Positions 49,702 through 60,900 of a stretch of DNA of 64,000 nucleotides are shown one piece after another. The notes under the pieces are model-generated. The model had not been told where the DNA came from. It saw nothing but the letters and a program-made list of their open reading frames with translations, and made no database searches. The position numbers and the translations under genes are program-made. The DNA is from Caccoplasma_A sp045587545 (GTDB taxonomy: Bacteria > Bacteroidota > Bacteroidia > Bacteroidales > G3-4614), in the NCBI GenBank assembly GCA_045587545.1, contig JAZNCN010000020.1, positions 17,336-81,335 on the forward strand, written 5' to 3'. The stretch's first letter is position 1; the number at the start of each line of letters is the position of its first letter.

Positions 49702-49747
49702 GATTTAAACTTAGAGCAAATTTTATCAAAAAATAACTATTTCAAAC

Positions 49748-49787
49748 AGAGGAGAGTGTCAAAAAAGTTGATATGACACTCTCCTCT
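49748..49787. terminator. Bidirectional terminator between convergent genes
   Basis: AGAGGAGAGTGTCA and TGACACTCTCCTCT pair perfectly over 14 bases around a 12-base loop. It lies between the barrel gene and the minus-strand mnmD gene, overlapping the mnmD stop codon at 49786-49788. U-runs are weak on both sides. Confidence 0.75.
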
Positions 49788-50448
49788 ATATATTAAATAT
49801 AGGTTTGGTTGCCCTTAAAATTTCGCGTTTACCGTTTTTAGGACCTACTATGCGTTCAACAACAAAACCGATATCGGATAGCATTCTGCGAACAACCCCC
49901 TTTGAGCAATATGTGGTTAATACAGCACCGCTATTTGCTGTGGCATATAGCCTTTCAAAAGCCTCTCTACTCCACATTTCGGGTTGTTTTTCGGGAGCAA
50001 AAGCATCAAAGTATATAACATCTATAAAAGAGGGGAAATTATCCACAAGATAATCTCCCTCAATCTTTTCAAGGGTAAAGAAAGGTGTTATCTTCACCTC
50101 TCTGTTCCACTCGGCATCTATAATTTTGTTATATAGCGTTTCATCAACAATCTCTCCATATTTAAGTTGCGAGAGAGTATCTACATCAATAGGATATTTT
50201 TCAATTGAGATATAGTGTACAGGGTGTTCCTTATCAGCAGCCATTGCTGTTACAACAGCATTTAGTCCTGTACCAAAGCCAACCTCAAGAATTCTCACTC
50301 TATCCCCTTTACTTCGGTAAAGAAAGGCACAATCCCTGAAGATATGTTCCGACTCGGTCAATGCACCCTTTACAGAGTGGTAATGTTCATCAATCTCTCT
50401 GACATATAGCGTAGCAGAACCGTCATCGGTAATCTCAATCTCTCTCAC
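49786..50448 (-). CDS. mnmD: tRNA mnm5s2U34 biosynthesis methyltransferase MnmD
   Basis: The 220-residue product is the methyltransferase half of MnmC without the FAD oxidase half. It has the SAM-binding signature RILEVGFGTGLNAVVTAM (residues about 53-70), GALTESEHIFRDCAFLYR before it, and VIYFDAFAPEKQPEMWSREA, the MnmC/MnmD hallmark, near residue 145. It transfers the final methyl group in making 5-methylaminomethyl-2-thiouridine at the wobble base of some tRNAs. A separate oxidase is not seen here, in line with other bacteria that have MnmD alone. It starts four bases after the carboxyltransferase gene, so it is cotranscribed with it. Confidence 0.92.
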   Translation of the reverse strand: MREIEITDDGSATLYVREIDEHYHSVKGALTESEHIFRDCAFLYRSKGDRVRILEVGFGTGLNAVVTAMAADKEHPVHYISIEKYPIDVDTLSQLKYGEIVDETLYNKIIDAEWNREVKITPFFTLEKIEGDYLVDNFPSFIDVIYFDAFAPEKQPEMWSREAFERLYATANSGAVLTTYCSKGVVRRMLSDIGFVVERIVGPKNGKREILRATKPIFNI

Positions 50449-50452
50449 CGCT

Positions 50453-52315
50453 CTATTTTTCGTACTCTATAAGAACAGCATTAGTAGCAATAATCTGTCC
50501 GGGCTCAATAAATACGCGTTTAATAACACCATTACGCTCGGCAATAATGCTGTTCTCCATCTTCATTGCCTCAAATACGAACAATTCATCACCACGTTTT
50601 ACGGTATCACCGGGTTTAACTGCAACCGATAACACTGTACCTCCCATAGGAATTGTAACAGTAGGTCCTGTTATTGGTTCCTCCTCAACTTCCGGTTCTT
50701 CAATAACAACCTCTTCAACTTTGGGCTTACTTGCCTCAAACTCCTCGGCACGACGATTCTTTAAAAACGTTGCACCAACAGCAGGGAATAGTTGAAGAAG
50801 AAGATAATCGTTATCATCTTTTGCAAGTTTAACACCGCCAAACTCTGGTAACTCGGGATTTTCAGGGGCTTTATAAGATGCAATATCGTAAGGAACCTCC
50901 TCTGCACTTCCTGTAATCATTTCACGGAACTCAGGCGATATTGCAACGGGAGTCTTACCATACTCTCCCTTAATAAGATTTACAAATTGATTTGTAACCA
51001 TCGTATAGTCGGGATTTCCTTTCTTACGGTCAAGAGCAAGGTTTACCGCCTGACTACCTACAATCTGAGACGTAGGAGTTACCAATGGCACAAGACCTGC
51101 CGCACGACGCACTTCAGGGATAAGAGCCATCGCATCATTAAGAATATCCTCTGCTCCAAGGCTGCGAAGCTGAGCAACCATATTGCTATACATACCACCG
51201 GGAACCTCAGCATTCTTAACAATATCATTTGGTTTTGGGAAGTTGAAATATGCCTCAATGGCATGACAAGCATTTAGCAACTCAACCTCGTTATTTGCTT
51301 TTGCCGCCTCAATAGCCTTATCAAATTGAGCATCAATCTCTGCAGGGATAGTATCTTTTAGAGGGTCAAAAGAAATAGGGAAACTCTTAACCAAATCAAA
51401 TGCTGCAAGCTCTTTACGGATACCCTCAAGTTTTGTTCTGATTTTTCCTACAGCCTCCATATTAGCCTCAACCTCTACTCCCAATTTCTTACAGAAAATA
51501 TATATCAACTCCAATGCAGGAGCTGCTGAACCTCCACCAAAATACCATATATTAGTATCCAAAATATCAACTCCGTTTATAACAGCCATCAAAGATGAAG
51601 CAAGACCATAACCCGGAGTACAGTGAGTATGGAAATCAATAGGAACATTAACTGCTGCTTTTAGTTTAGGAATAAGAGTTGCTATACGAGCAGGATTTAC
51701 CAAACCAGCCATATCTTTAAGGGTGATAATCTTAGCACCCATAGCCTCCATACCTTTAGCCTTTTCAACAAAATATTCGTCGGTAAATATCTTCTCTTCA
51801 ACAGCAGGTTTTTTACCAAATAGGCGGGCAAAGAAACCAACCTTTTCGGGCTCAGCCGACTTGGGATCAACTGTATAACAAACAGCACCGTCAGCAATAC
51901 CTCCAACCTCGTTTATCTTTTCAATAGAACTCTTTACGTTGTTAAGGTCGTTAAGCGCATCAAACACGCGCATAATACCTAAACCTTGCTTAACAGCCTC
52001 TTTATAGAAACCGTCAATAATTGTATTGGGATATGGAGCATAACCAAAAAGGTTACGACCACGAGATAGAGCAGTAAGGTATGAACGACCCTCAATAACT
52101 TTACTTATTGAACTTAGTCTTACCCAAGGACTCTCATCAAGATAGCGCATAACCGAATCAGGCACTGCACCACCCCATACCTCCATGGCATAGAATCCTG
52201 CCTCTTTATATATATCAATAACTTGATTTATCTGCTCCCCTGTCATACGGGTAGCGAATAGCGATTGCTGTCCGTCGCGAAGCGTAAGGTCGCGAATTTT
52301 TAATTTCTTGTTCAT
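50453..52315 (-). CDS. Biotin-dependent carboxyltransferase subunit (pyruvate/oxaloacetate type)
   Basis: The 620-residue product has the HMGL-like carboxyltransferase domain in the N-terminal 300 residues (RDLTLRDGQQSLFATRM with the metal Asp, FYAMEVWGGAVPDSVMRYL, PIDFHTHCTPGYGLASSLMA) and a conserved PYC/OADA domain to about 480. A proline- and glutamate-rich linker (VEEVVIEEPEVEEEP) leads to a C-terminal biotinyl domain with EAMKMEN; K585 carries biotin. It could serve oxaloacetate decarboxylase or a two-subunit pyruvate carboxylase; no partner gene is nearby, so I leave the choice open. An AGGAG ribosome site lies 8 bases before the ATG, rare for this phylum, and a strong promoter lies at 52370. 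Confidence 0.9.
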   Translation of the reverse strand: MNKKLKIRDLTLRDGQQSLFATRMTGEQINQVIDIYKEAGFYAMEVWGGAVPDSVMRYLDESPWVRLSSISKVIEGRSYLTALSRGRNLFGYAPYPNTIIDGFYKEAVKQGLGIMRVFDALNDLNNVKSSIEKINEVGGIADGAVCYTVDPKSAEPEKVGFFARLFGKKPAVEEKIFTDEYFVEKAKGMEAMGAKIITLKDMAGLVNPARIATLIPKLKAAVNVPIDFHTHCTPGYGLASSLMAVINGVDILDTNIWYFGGGSAAPALELIYIFCKKLGVEVEANMEAVGKIRTKLEGIRKELAAFDLVKSFPISFDPLKDTIPAEIDAQFDKAIEAAKANNEVELLNACHAIEAYFNFPKPNDIVKNAEVPGGMYSNMVAQLRSLGAEDILNDAMALIPEVRRAAGLVPLVTPTSQIVGSQAVNLALDRKKGNPDYTMVTNQFVNLIKGEYGKTPVAISPEFREMITGSAEEVPYDIASYKAPENPELPEFGGVKLAKDDNDYLLLQLFPAVGATFLKNRRAEEFEASKPKVEEVVIEEPEVEEEPITGPTVTIPMGGTVLSVAVKPGDTVKRGDELFVFEAMKMENSIIAERNGVIKRVFIEPGQIIATNAVLIEYEK

Positions 52316-52369
52316 AGTGTACTCCTTTCTCTTTTTGGAGTTATTAAATGATTTTAGGTTATAGTCCTA

Positions 52370-52401
52370 CAAAAATATAGATGCTTTAGATATAAAACAA
52401 A
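52370..52401 (-). promoter_or_regulatory. Bacteroidota promoter for the carboxyltransferase-mnmD operon
   Basis: On the minus strand TTTG (complement of 52398-52401), exactly 20 bases, then TATTTTTG (complement of 52370-52377). This fits the consensus completely. The start of transcription would be near 52363, giving a leader of about 48 bases with the AAAGGAGT ribosome site before the ATG at 52315. Confidence 0.8.
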
Positions 52402-52461
52402 TAAATAAGGAAATTTTTCTTTATTAAATAAATTATCTTGTTTTTGAGCATACTAAATTAT

Positions 52462-52514
52462 AAAATAGGAGAAAGCTGAATCAATTCTATTTTGACCCAG
52501 CTTTCTCCTATTTT
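52462..52514. terminator. Strong bidirectional terminator
   Basis: AAAATAGGAGAAAGCTG and CAGCTTTCTCCTATTTT pair perfectly over 17 bases around a 19-base loop. It lies just after the small lipoprotein gene (minus strand) and upstream of the next promoter, so it isolates the two units. Confidence 0.85.
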
Positions 52515-52531
52515 ATGAGGTTATCTAATTA

Positions 52532-52879
52532 TTACTCGCGTATAAATGTTCTTTCTTCACTATATCCTCCGTCTTTTGGATATTTTTGATACGTAACCAA
52601 TTTATTGTTTGTCCACGATAGTACTTCTATAACAGCTACTGAACCATTATCTTCGATAAGAGTTAATTTTTTGTTGATTAGATCCCACTCCCATGTGCCA
52701 AATTCAGTATACTCATCTTCAACAACTTTCACTGAGACACATTTCCAAACTCCAAGATTTAGATTTACTTCAACTTGTTCAGCATTTTGCTCATCATCAT
52801 CATCTCCACCGCATGCAATAAAACATAAGTTCATTGATAATGATATGAATGCAACTAATCTACATTCTTTCAGGAACAT
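52532..52879 (-). CDS. Small putative lipoprotein overlapping argS
   Basis: The 115-residue product begins MFLKECRLVAFISLSMNLC and has a lipobox-like FIAC, followed by an acidic stretch GGDDDDEQ. The mature part of about 90 residues looks like a small beta-barrel of the lipocalin-like lipoprotein type: LGVWKCVSVKVVEDEYTEFG, WEWDLINKKLTLIEDNGSVA, LSWTNNKLVTYQK. The start ATG lies inside the last codons of argS in another frame (overlap 52860-52879), implying translational coupling. The n-region is unusual in having an acidic residue, so the start is not certain; an internal ATG near the hydrophobic core is an alternative. Confidence 0.65.
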   Translation of the reverse strand: MFLKECRLVAFISLSMNLCFIACGGDDDDEQNAEQVEVNLNLGVWKCVSVKVVEDEYTEFGTWEWDLINKKLTLIEDNGSVAVIEVLSWTNNKLVTYQKYPKDGGYSEERTFIRE

Positions 52880-54644
52880 CAATTCCTAACAACTTCATAC
52901 CGTTACGAATAATCTTTGCAGTATTTACTGAAAGCAATAGTCTGAATGCACGTTTATCTTCATTCTCCTCGCGTAAGATAGAGTAATCGTGATAGAATTG
53001 ATTATACTCCTTAACAAGGTCATAAGTGTAGTTTGCAATAAGAGCAGGGCTATAAGTTGCCGCAGCCTCTTTAAGCACACTCTTAAATTCAGCAAGACGC
53101 TGAATTAACGAAATCTCTTTCTCCGAAATTTCAACATCGGTTGATATACTCTCAGGAATATCAATACCACTCTCAGCAGCCTTTCTTAAGACTGAACTGA
53201 TACGGGCGTGAGTATATTGAATAAACGGACCTGTATTTCCATTAAAATCAATTGACTCTTTGGGATTGAATGTCATGTTCTTGCGAGGATCAACCTTTAA
53301 AATGAAGTATTTTAAAGCACCCAAACCTGTCATCTCCGAAATTGCAGCAGCCTCTTCGGCTGAACAACCGTCCAATTTACCAAGTTCGGCAGAAGTTTCG
53401 CGAGCTGTAGCCACCATCTCGTCCATAAGGTCGTCGGCATCAACAACGGTACCCTCACGCGATTTCATTTTACCTTCAGGCAATTCAACCATACCATACG
53501 AGAAGTGAACAAGATCTTTACCCCAAGAGAAACCTAATTTATCCAAAAGAATTGATAACACTTGGAAATGGTAATTTTGCTCGTTACCCACAACGTAAAT
53601 CATCTTATCAATTGGATAGTCAATGAAACGAAGTTTTGCAGTTCCTATATCTTGAGTCATATAAACAGAGGTTCCATCGGCACGGAGCAAAAGTTTTTCG
53701 TCCAAGCCTTCCCCTGTAAGATCAGCCCAAACCGAACCATCTGGACGTTGGTAAACAATACCTTTTTCTAAACCTTCAAGCACTTTATCCTTACCCTCAA
53801 GGTATGTCTCAGATTCATAATATATCTTATCAAAATCAACTCCCATACGTTTGTATGTAGCATCAAAGCCGGCATATACCCACTCGTTCATCATGCGCCA
53901 AACCGAGCGAACACTTTCATCGCCTGCCTCCCAACGACGCAACATCTCGCGAGCCTCAAGCATCAAAGGCGAGGCCGCCTCAGCCTCCTCCTTGGTCATA
54001 CCCTTAGCCTCCAACTCTTTTACCTCGGCTTTATAGTGTTTATCAAACAATACATAGAAATCACCTATAAGGTGGTCCCCTTTCTTGCCTGCCTTCTCAG
54101 GAGTAACTCCCTCACCCCATTTTTGCCAAGCCAACATCGACTTACAAATGTGAATACCACGGTCGTTTACAATATTTGTTTTAACAACCTTGTTCCCATC
54201 GGCTGCCAATATTTGAGAAAGGCTGAATCCCAAAAGGTTATTTCGCACATGGCCTAAGTGCAAAGGCTTATTTGTATTGGGAGATGAATACTCAATCATA
54301 ACCAATGGCGACTCCTCTGTAACAGGAGTAAAACCATACTTATCGTCTGCAGCAATAGCATTGAGTTGCTCAATCCAAGAGTTACCTGCAATAGAGAGGT
54401 TCAAAAAACCTTTTACAACATTAAACCCTGATACCAAATCAGAGTTGGCTACAAGCCACTCGCCTACCTCAGTTGCAGTGGCTTCGGGCGATTTACGTGA
54501 TGCTTTCAAAAAGGGAAAGACTACAAGAGTAAGATTACCCTCAAACTCTTTTTTGGTTTTTTGCAACTGTATAGCAGGATTTTCCTTTTCAATGCCATAA
54601 AGCGCATTAAGCGCAGTAGCTGTTATTTCAGTTATTTTATCCAT
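52860..54644 (-). CDS. argS: Arginyl-tRNA synthetase
   Basis: The 594-residue product charges tRNA-Arg. An N-terminal additional domain precedes the class I catalytic core with MIEYSSPNTNKPLHLGHVRN (the HLGH motif; residues about 116-135). Later signatures are YVVGNEQNYHFQVLSILLDK, FSYGMVELPEGKMKSREGTV (the KMSKS-equivalent MKSREGT) and the anticodon-binding helical domain ending MKLLGIDVPERM. Length is typical for the Bacteroidota form. It is followed without a gap by a small lipoprotein gene whose start overlaps its end. Confidence 0.96.
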   Translation of the reverse strand: MDKITEITATALNALYGIEKENPAIQLQKTKKEFEGNLTLVVFPFLKASRKSPEATATEVGEWLVANSDLVSGFNVVKGFLNLSIAGNSWIEQLNAIAADDKYGFTPVTEESPLVMIEYSSPNTNKPLHLGHVRNNLLGFSLSQILAADGNKVVKTNIVNDRGIHICKSMLAWQKWGEGVTPEKAGKKGDHLIGDFYVLFDKHYKAEVKELEAKGMTKEEAEAASPLMLEAREMLRRWEAGDESVRSVWRMMNEWVYAGFDATYKRMGVDFDKIYYESETYLEGKDKVLEGLEKGIVYQRPDGSVWADLTGEGLDEKLLLRADGTSVYMTQDIGTAKLRFIDYPIDKMIYVVGNEQNYHFQVLSILLDKLGFSWGKDLVHFSYGMVELPEGKMKSREGTVVDADDLMDEMVATARETSAELGKLDGCSAEEAAAISEMTGLGALKYFILKVDPRKNMTFNPKESIDFNGNTGPFIQYTHARISSVLRKAAESGIDIPESISTDVEISEKEISLIQRLAEFKSVLKEAAATYSPALIANYTYDLVKEYNQFYHDYSILREENEDKRAFRLLLSVNTAKIIRNGMKLLGIDVPERM

Positions 54645-54857
54645 TTTGAATTGTCTTAATTATAATTGCAAAAATAGCACCTATTTTCGCAAAAGTTTAT
54701 CACTTGCAAAAGTAGTTATAATTTTTGAGTTTTATCTCTTTTTAGTTAATGAAGTTGTTTGTCAATATAATTAGAAATTAAAATACTAATTGTCCCTACC
54801 ATCTTAGTCTGACGGACAGAGCATACTCCGTCCCTACTGCTTCTGAAGCTCTATCAA
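54645..54857. other. Upstream region of argS, no gene
   Basis: AT-rich. On the minus strand TATTTTTG (complement of 54669-54676) fits the -7 element for argS, with transcription starting close to the ATG, but no TTTG is placed properly upstream. A GACGGA/TCCGTC hairpin-like pair lies near 54812-54834. No ORF seen. Confidence 0.4.
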
Positions 54858-54897
54858 CAAAAAAATGGTTGCCCTCAAAAAGGACAACCATTTTTAT
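54858..54897. terminator. Terminator after giant sialidase gene (repeated sequence)
   Basis: A-run, ATGGTTGCC, a 7-base loop area, GGACAACCAT and a T-run. The same hairpin, with only loop changes, stands at 63847-63883 after the next T9SS gene. It is read on the minus strand after the stop of the 2706-residue protein, and its symmetry makes it bidirectional. Confidence 0.8.
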
Positions 54898-54948
54898 CTA
54901 ACAACTAACAACTACCCCAACGGGGCAGCGTTAGCCGAAAACTAAAAA
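54898..54948. repeat. TTAGTTTTTAG-family repeat, inverted copy
   Basis: AACAACTAACAACTACCCC, AACGGGGCAGCGTTAGCC and AAAACTAAAAACT words. Its complement resembles 63352-63414 and 20363-20485. It fills the space between terminator and stop codon of the giant gene. Confidence 0.6.
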
Positions 54949-57900
54949 CTATTTTACTACTTTAACAGCTTCTGTTCCCACTTTAACCACTACAACACCT
55001 GTTGCTGTTGTTTCAATGGTTGTTACGCCATCTTCGGTCTCAGCAGTTGCCAACACAGTACCATTCATAGAGTAAAGAGTTACTGCTTCGCCGGCTTCAG
55101 TGCCATATATTGTCAAATTATCTCCATTAACAGCAACTTTAATATCTGATGTTGACACAATGCTGCCCTCAATACCTGTTGGCTCAGTCATTGAAATTGT
55201 GAAGCGATTAGCGATTGTTGTTTTTGGCGATGCCTCAAATGTGTAATCTTCATCGTTCAAGCAAACAACCTCATCTGTCACGGCATCTTTCAAGTAGATA
55301 TTAACATCACCATCAACACGACTCAATGAAATAGTTTGAGTACTCTTAACTCCTGTGTAAACTGTCAAAGGCATTTCGCTTGGTTCGGGTTGTACTGTAA
55401 TTGAAGCCTCAGAACCTGCAACATTCACTGACATGGTTGCTTCATTATTGCTGGTGGGTTCCAAATACCAAGCATCTTCGTTTACAACAAAGTTTTCAGA
55501 AGCCTCATCGCTTAACATAATCTTAACGCTCTCCTCATCATTGATAGCCAAATATGCTCTACCATATACACTTTGAGCCATTTTTGTTCTTGAAGAGCTA
55601 GCCAAAGGAGTTATTACAATATTCTTCTCTACGAAATCTTCCATATTAGCTTGGAACATTACTGATTGGAATGCCAAAATAGATGGATTCTCTATTTGAG
55701 ATACAGCCTTATATTTATAACCATCGTGATAGTAAAGTATATAATCAATACCATCGCTATGTGTCAAATATGGAGAACCAACATGTTGCCAATCGGCGTC
55801 AAATCTGTGAGTTTCACCTCTGTTATTACGATATCTTATAGCCTTAACTGATTTATGACTGCCATCTTGTGCATATTTAATTTCGCGAGTAACAGCAGTT
55901 TGTCCCGGATTAGCTTGCTCGGCATAGAACGATTTAAATCTGACTTTCATCTTATGATCGCCCTTGTCATGTTTAACGTTACCCACCATAACAAAACCGT
56001 TATTAGCATGAATTATACCTCCTGTTCCTCCTATAGTTTGCCAGTTTTTACCATAATATTGAGTTCCATAAGCACGTTGAAGACTATTATAACGCAATAT
56101 TCTTATATCTTGCTCAAGTGCTGCAGGTTGCCAACTATCACCGTCCCAATATTCAATATTTGTACCCGGATCAAAGTCAAATGGCATTGACAAGAAGTTA
56201 TAGTAAGCATTTTTAATTCCACTATCATATTTGTCATATGGTAGCGTAATCTCTTTCTCAACAACAACTTTTATTCCGTCCTCGGGAAGAACAGAAGCGT
56301 AAGACACAGTAGTTGCAACATAATCAGCATCTGATTTCAATGTTACCTCGCCCAAGAAATCAACATTTGGAAGTAGAATATTTGTTCCTTTCTCAATAAC
56401 TTCTATATCCATCTTCTCAATTTCTGCTCCAACTATTTGAATATCCATCTCTCCCGCTGCATTTAACGATGCAGGGATAGTCAATGTTTGTGCCTCAGGT
56501 AAGTTTTGAGAGTATCCTCCAACTTGCAAGTAACAAGCATCGGTTGTTTTAACTGTAATATTCAAGTCTTTAGTTGCTGTTCCTGCCAATTTTGTTATTG
56601 AAGATTGAGGTTGTACAGTAAACATAAAATCAACATACTCACCATCGCCATATGACCCCGATGGTGCAAGGGTTTCGGCGTTAAGTCCTCCTGTAACAAT
56701 AAATCTGTATGCTACATTAGTTCCTTCTCCTAATTCATTTTCTTCATTTTTAATTGTTATTGGTATAGAGACTGTATATTGGTCTCCATCTTTTGTAAAT
56801 GTATAACCTGCGGTTGTTAAACCACTTTCAAACTCGGTTGCATTTACCTCTTCTGCATTAGAACCTATATAAGATTGTACCCCAGAGCGTTGTATCTCTG
56901 TATCAGTGTAATTGATTCTATATATCTTGAATCCATACCATTTCAAATTGAAGGTTACATCTAAATTAAATGTGGCATCTCCAGCAACAGATATTGGGGT
57001 TGTTGCTGTTCTTTGACCTTGTACAAAATTATGGTTTATAGTTCCGTTTTCAACTCCTACTCCGTTTGATATTGCCGCTCCAACAATTGTTGTTGTATTG
57101 GCATTGTAGGTTGTTATTGGAACTTCTCCTAATGAGTAGTGCGAAGATATATTATATGAAGCCGAATATAGCGGTGAACAGAACGAAGCGTTTTCGGGGT
57201 TATATGCCTTGGCTTTAATGGTTACCACTCCTTCGTTGAATGTGTTCAAAGCAACCTTACCTCCATTATCTATAACCGCTGAGTTTTCATCAGGTTCAAA
57301 TCCATTGGTTGTATAATATATTTTTGTGCCTTCAAGCGGATATGTCAATGTTACATCGGCAGTCTCTCCCATTTTAAAGTATGTTCCTCCTGGTGCTGTA
57401 AAGGTGATGTAATTTTTATCGGCAACAATCTCAATGGCAAAGTCATATACTTTTCCGTTTGTAACAATATTGGCAGATGTTGCCTCTGTGAAATCGCCTC
57501 TCCAATCTGATGGATATGCTCCTACTGGCTCATGATATACAACTCTCATTCTGTAAACTCCCGGTTGAACACCCTGAGGCAAAGTAATGCTTCTTGTATA
57601 TCCCTCTGGCGCTGCAAAAGTCCCATTTGTTTCAGCATCACTACTCTTATCATAAGCCTCATTTGCATCTGCAAAATCCTTGTCGCCATTCCAATCCACA
57701 AATATGGCTTGTTGTGTATATAGCAACTGAGCATCAGAATCTGCTACAATTCCATTCTTCATATCGGTTGCCCATTGCTTAAAGGTTAAAGCGATAGTTT
57801 CTGTACCTTGCATAACTTTAATGGGGTTGGCAGTCTTATCAATCAATGCTCCTGTTGTGGTAGGTGTTGCAGTTGAAGATCCGCTATTGCCAAAGGCTGT

Positions 57901-60900
57901 ATATTCAGCATCAACACGTGGTAGTGATGTTTCACTATCGGCATCAAATACTGTGGTAGATATATCTCCTGCCTCTACGGTTAATGACTTCAAATATCGG
58001 TTTATTTGTTTCTCATTTCCTGTATATTTCAATTTAACAGCAGGATAATCTTTTTCAAAGACAGCTTTATAAACCTCATCTTTAAGGATAGTTGTTTTGA
58101 ATGGGTTTTGTGTTGAAATAGGCTCCTCATTCAATGTCCAATGTATAAATTTACCACTTGTTGTAGGTTTTGCAGTAAGTGTGATAGTTGCAGCATGATC
58201 TACACTTCCTTCACTGTTTTTACCATCTATTGTTACTGTACCCCATTCTTGGTTGTTTGAGGTAGCAGTTACATTCCAAACCTTCACAAAGTTTGCACGA
58301 TATGTTGTATCGGCAACTATTGGTTTTGTAAAGTCGGCATTTTCTGATATTAATTTTTCGTTGTTGTCTGTCCAACTCAAGAAACGATAACCCTCTTTTG
58401 GTGTTGCCGATAGGCTTACAATACCTGATGCCTCAATTTGAGTTCTCTCCTCACCGTTTATTGTTGCACTACCTCCCACTGAAGGTGTAACTACTACTTT
58501 TACAATGTGTGGAACAGCCTCTCCTACTATCTCAAATAGGAAGTCGATGTATGTTCCTTCTGTTAATGTAGAAGAATTAGGAGAGGTTACTTCGGCGTTA
58601 GCAGACATTGCTCTGATTACAACAATATCTCCTTCCTGTAGATCCTCTTTGGCAAATGTGAATCGGAATGATACTTTATTTTGATCTTTTTCTACTATTA
58701 TTCCATTATCTGTTTGTGATGCAGTTTCAATATCTGACCAGAATTTTTCAGCATTTGCAGCAGCAATAGGACCATATTGTCCGTAAACTTTCTTCTCTTC
58801 ATTGCCCTTGTTGAGTTGATAGAATTTCATTCCTCCCCAATTGGTAGCAATTGTTAATGTCAAATAAATATCTGCTCCTGCTTCTGCCTCAATAACATCT
58901 GTTACTCCTCGTTGGCGTGTATAGTTTGAACCTGTAACAGTAGGAATTTCTGATAGATCGATAACACCTGGGGCTACTCCTACTGAGTTTTCTGAAATCT
59001 CAGCATTGGTTATATAGTTTATATTTCCTACTGTAGAATATTGAGGTTTTTGAATAAGTGCATATTTATCTGTTGCTGAAAGGGGTTCAAAATGTGCAGT
59101 ATATGTTTTATCGCCTGATGTTGCATCGGTATATGTTGCAGAGGTGCCTACTTCAACATCACCAACTGTCCATTTAACAAATTTGTAGCCGTCGTTTGCT
59201 ATTGCTTTTACGGTTACTATTTCAGATGATGTTATTGTTTTTTCATCAGTTCCTTCAATTGCAACCTCTCCTTTGCCAGTATCAGATGATGATACTTCAA
59301 CGGTTATTGTGCGTTCACCAATCTCTTGTGGTATAACACTTATTGCAGAAGAGAATGTTCCATTATCATAAGGTTTGTTTGCTCCGTCCCATATTCCTTC
59401 TGTAGTTTTAACAACAATTACTCCGCTTTGAGGAGTTCCTGCGTTGTTTCCTGTTTTTGGAGTACCTCTTAAAAGAACTGTCAGATATACATTTCCAAAC
59501 AAATCTTGATTAGAGACAGTTACATCTGCATTAATATTGTTGTATAACTTGGCAATTGAGAATTTTGTTTTATCACTTGCTGCATCCTCTATACCATCGG
59601 GGCTTACATCATTAAAATCTCCCGTATTATGTGGTGGGAATGCCATATATTTTCCGTCTGAAGTGCGGAACATATAGTAATTTCCTGAAACTTCACATAG
59701 GAATTTTGCTGTTGCCGGTAACACTGTAGTGCCTTCGGTGTATGAAGCAATTGCCAATGTACCGTTGTTGTTGTATATGTAATATTTGCTATTGCCATGA
59801 CCTACTATAAATGAGTAGAGGGTTTCTGCGGCAGGCATCTCAACGTCTGTTGATGCATAGTAAGCGTCTATTGCATTTTGCAATGCCATTCCGTTTTCTG
59901 AATTTGGATCAGCCTCCGCAGCATTAATTGCCGATTGCAATGTTGTGCGAGCAGTAGAGTTTTCTGCTGGATAACCTACTCCTGCTTTGCTTATTAGAGT
60001 TTTTGCGTCTGATAACAATTCGTCAGTGGGAACAGATACTATACCTATTTCATATAGGTTACTATATGTTGCTGTATATGCAACTTCGTGACGTGCCCAT
60101 CCATCAAATAATCCGGTTGATAACACAATTAAACAACTTGTAGGAGATGTTTGACTTGGACGTCCTGTTGATATATAGTAAGTTCCTGCTTTTGTTCCGC
60201 TTCCATCTCCTAAAGTCCAATCGCAATATGTTGCATCGTATGTTGATAAAGTTCCCTTATTATCGTTTGTACCTTTAGCAGTGGCATCGCTGGGATTATC
60301 TTGATTACGATAAATCATATAGTCATTGGTTGCAATGTTTTTGAATGTATATTTGCCATTTGGAAGTTTTTCACATAAGAATTGTGCTGATTCTCCCAAA
60401 CTCTCGGCTGTTTGGCTTGTTGTTCCTAATGATAATACATTGCTACCATTTACATATAATGCTCGTTTATCTCCATTTTGTTGAACGTTTGTGAATGTTA
60501 CAATTTGACCATCAAATGGATCTTTGTCTAACTCTGCATATATAGCATCTACTTCTGCAGTAGTTGGATTATCGCCCATTGAAGTAATTGAGGCTTTCAA
60601 CGCTGTTTTAGAATCGGCTGATAGTAATGAGGCATCAACCGCAGCAGTTAGATATGTTTTTACAAATGTTCCTCTGTTTACATCTGTTTTTAGGCTATAT
60701 GCATTGTTTGTTAACTCCTCAATTGTATAGGCTCTGTATATGTTGTTATATCCGTCAAAGTTGTGGGTTGAACTACCCCAAGGATCTTGTCCATTTGGGA
60801 ATGTTGTTGTTACTGGATTTTGAACAGTTCCGCCACTTGTCAAATCTTCCTCGTAGATGAATCCTACTTTGCCATCGGCTTGCAAATCCATTGAACTATA

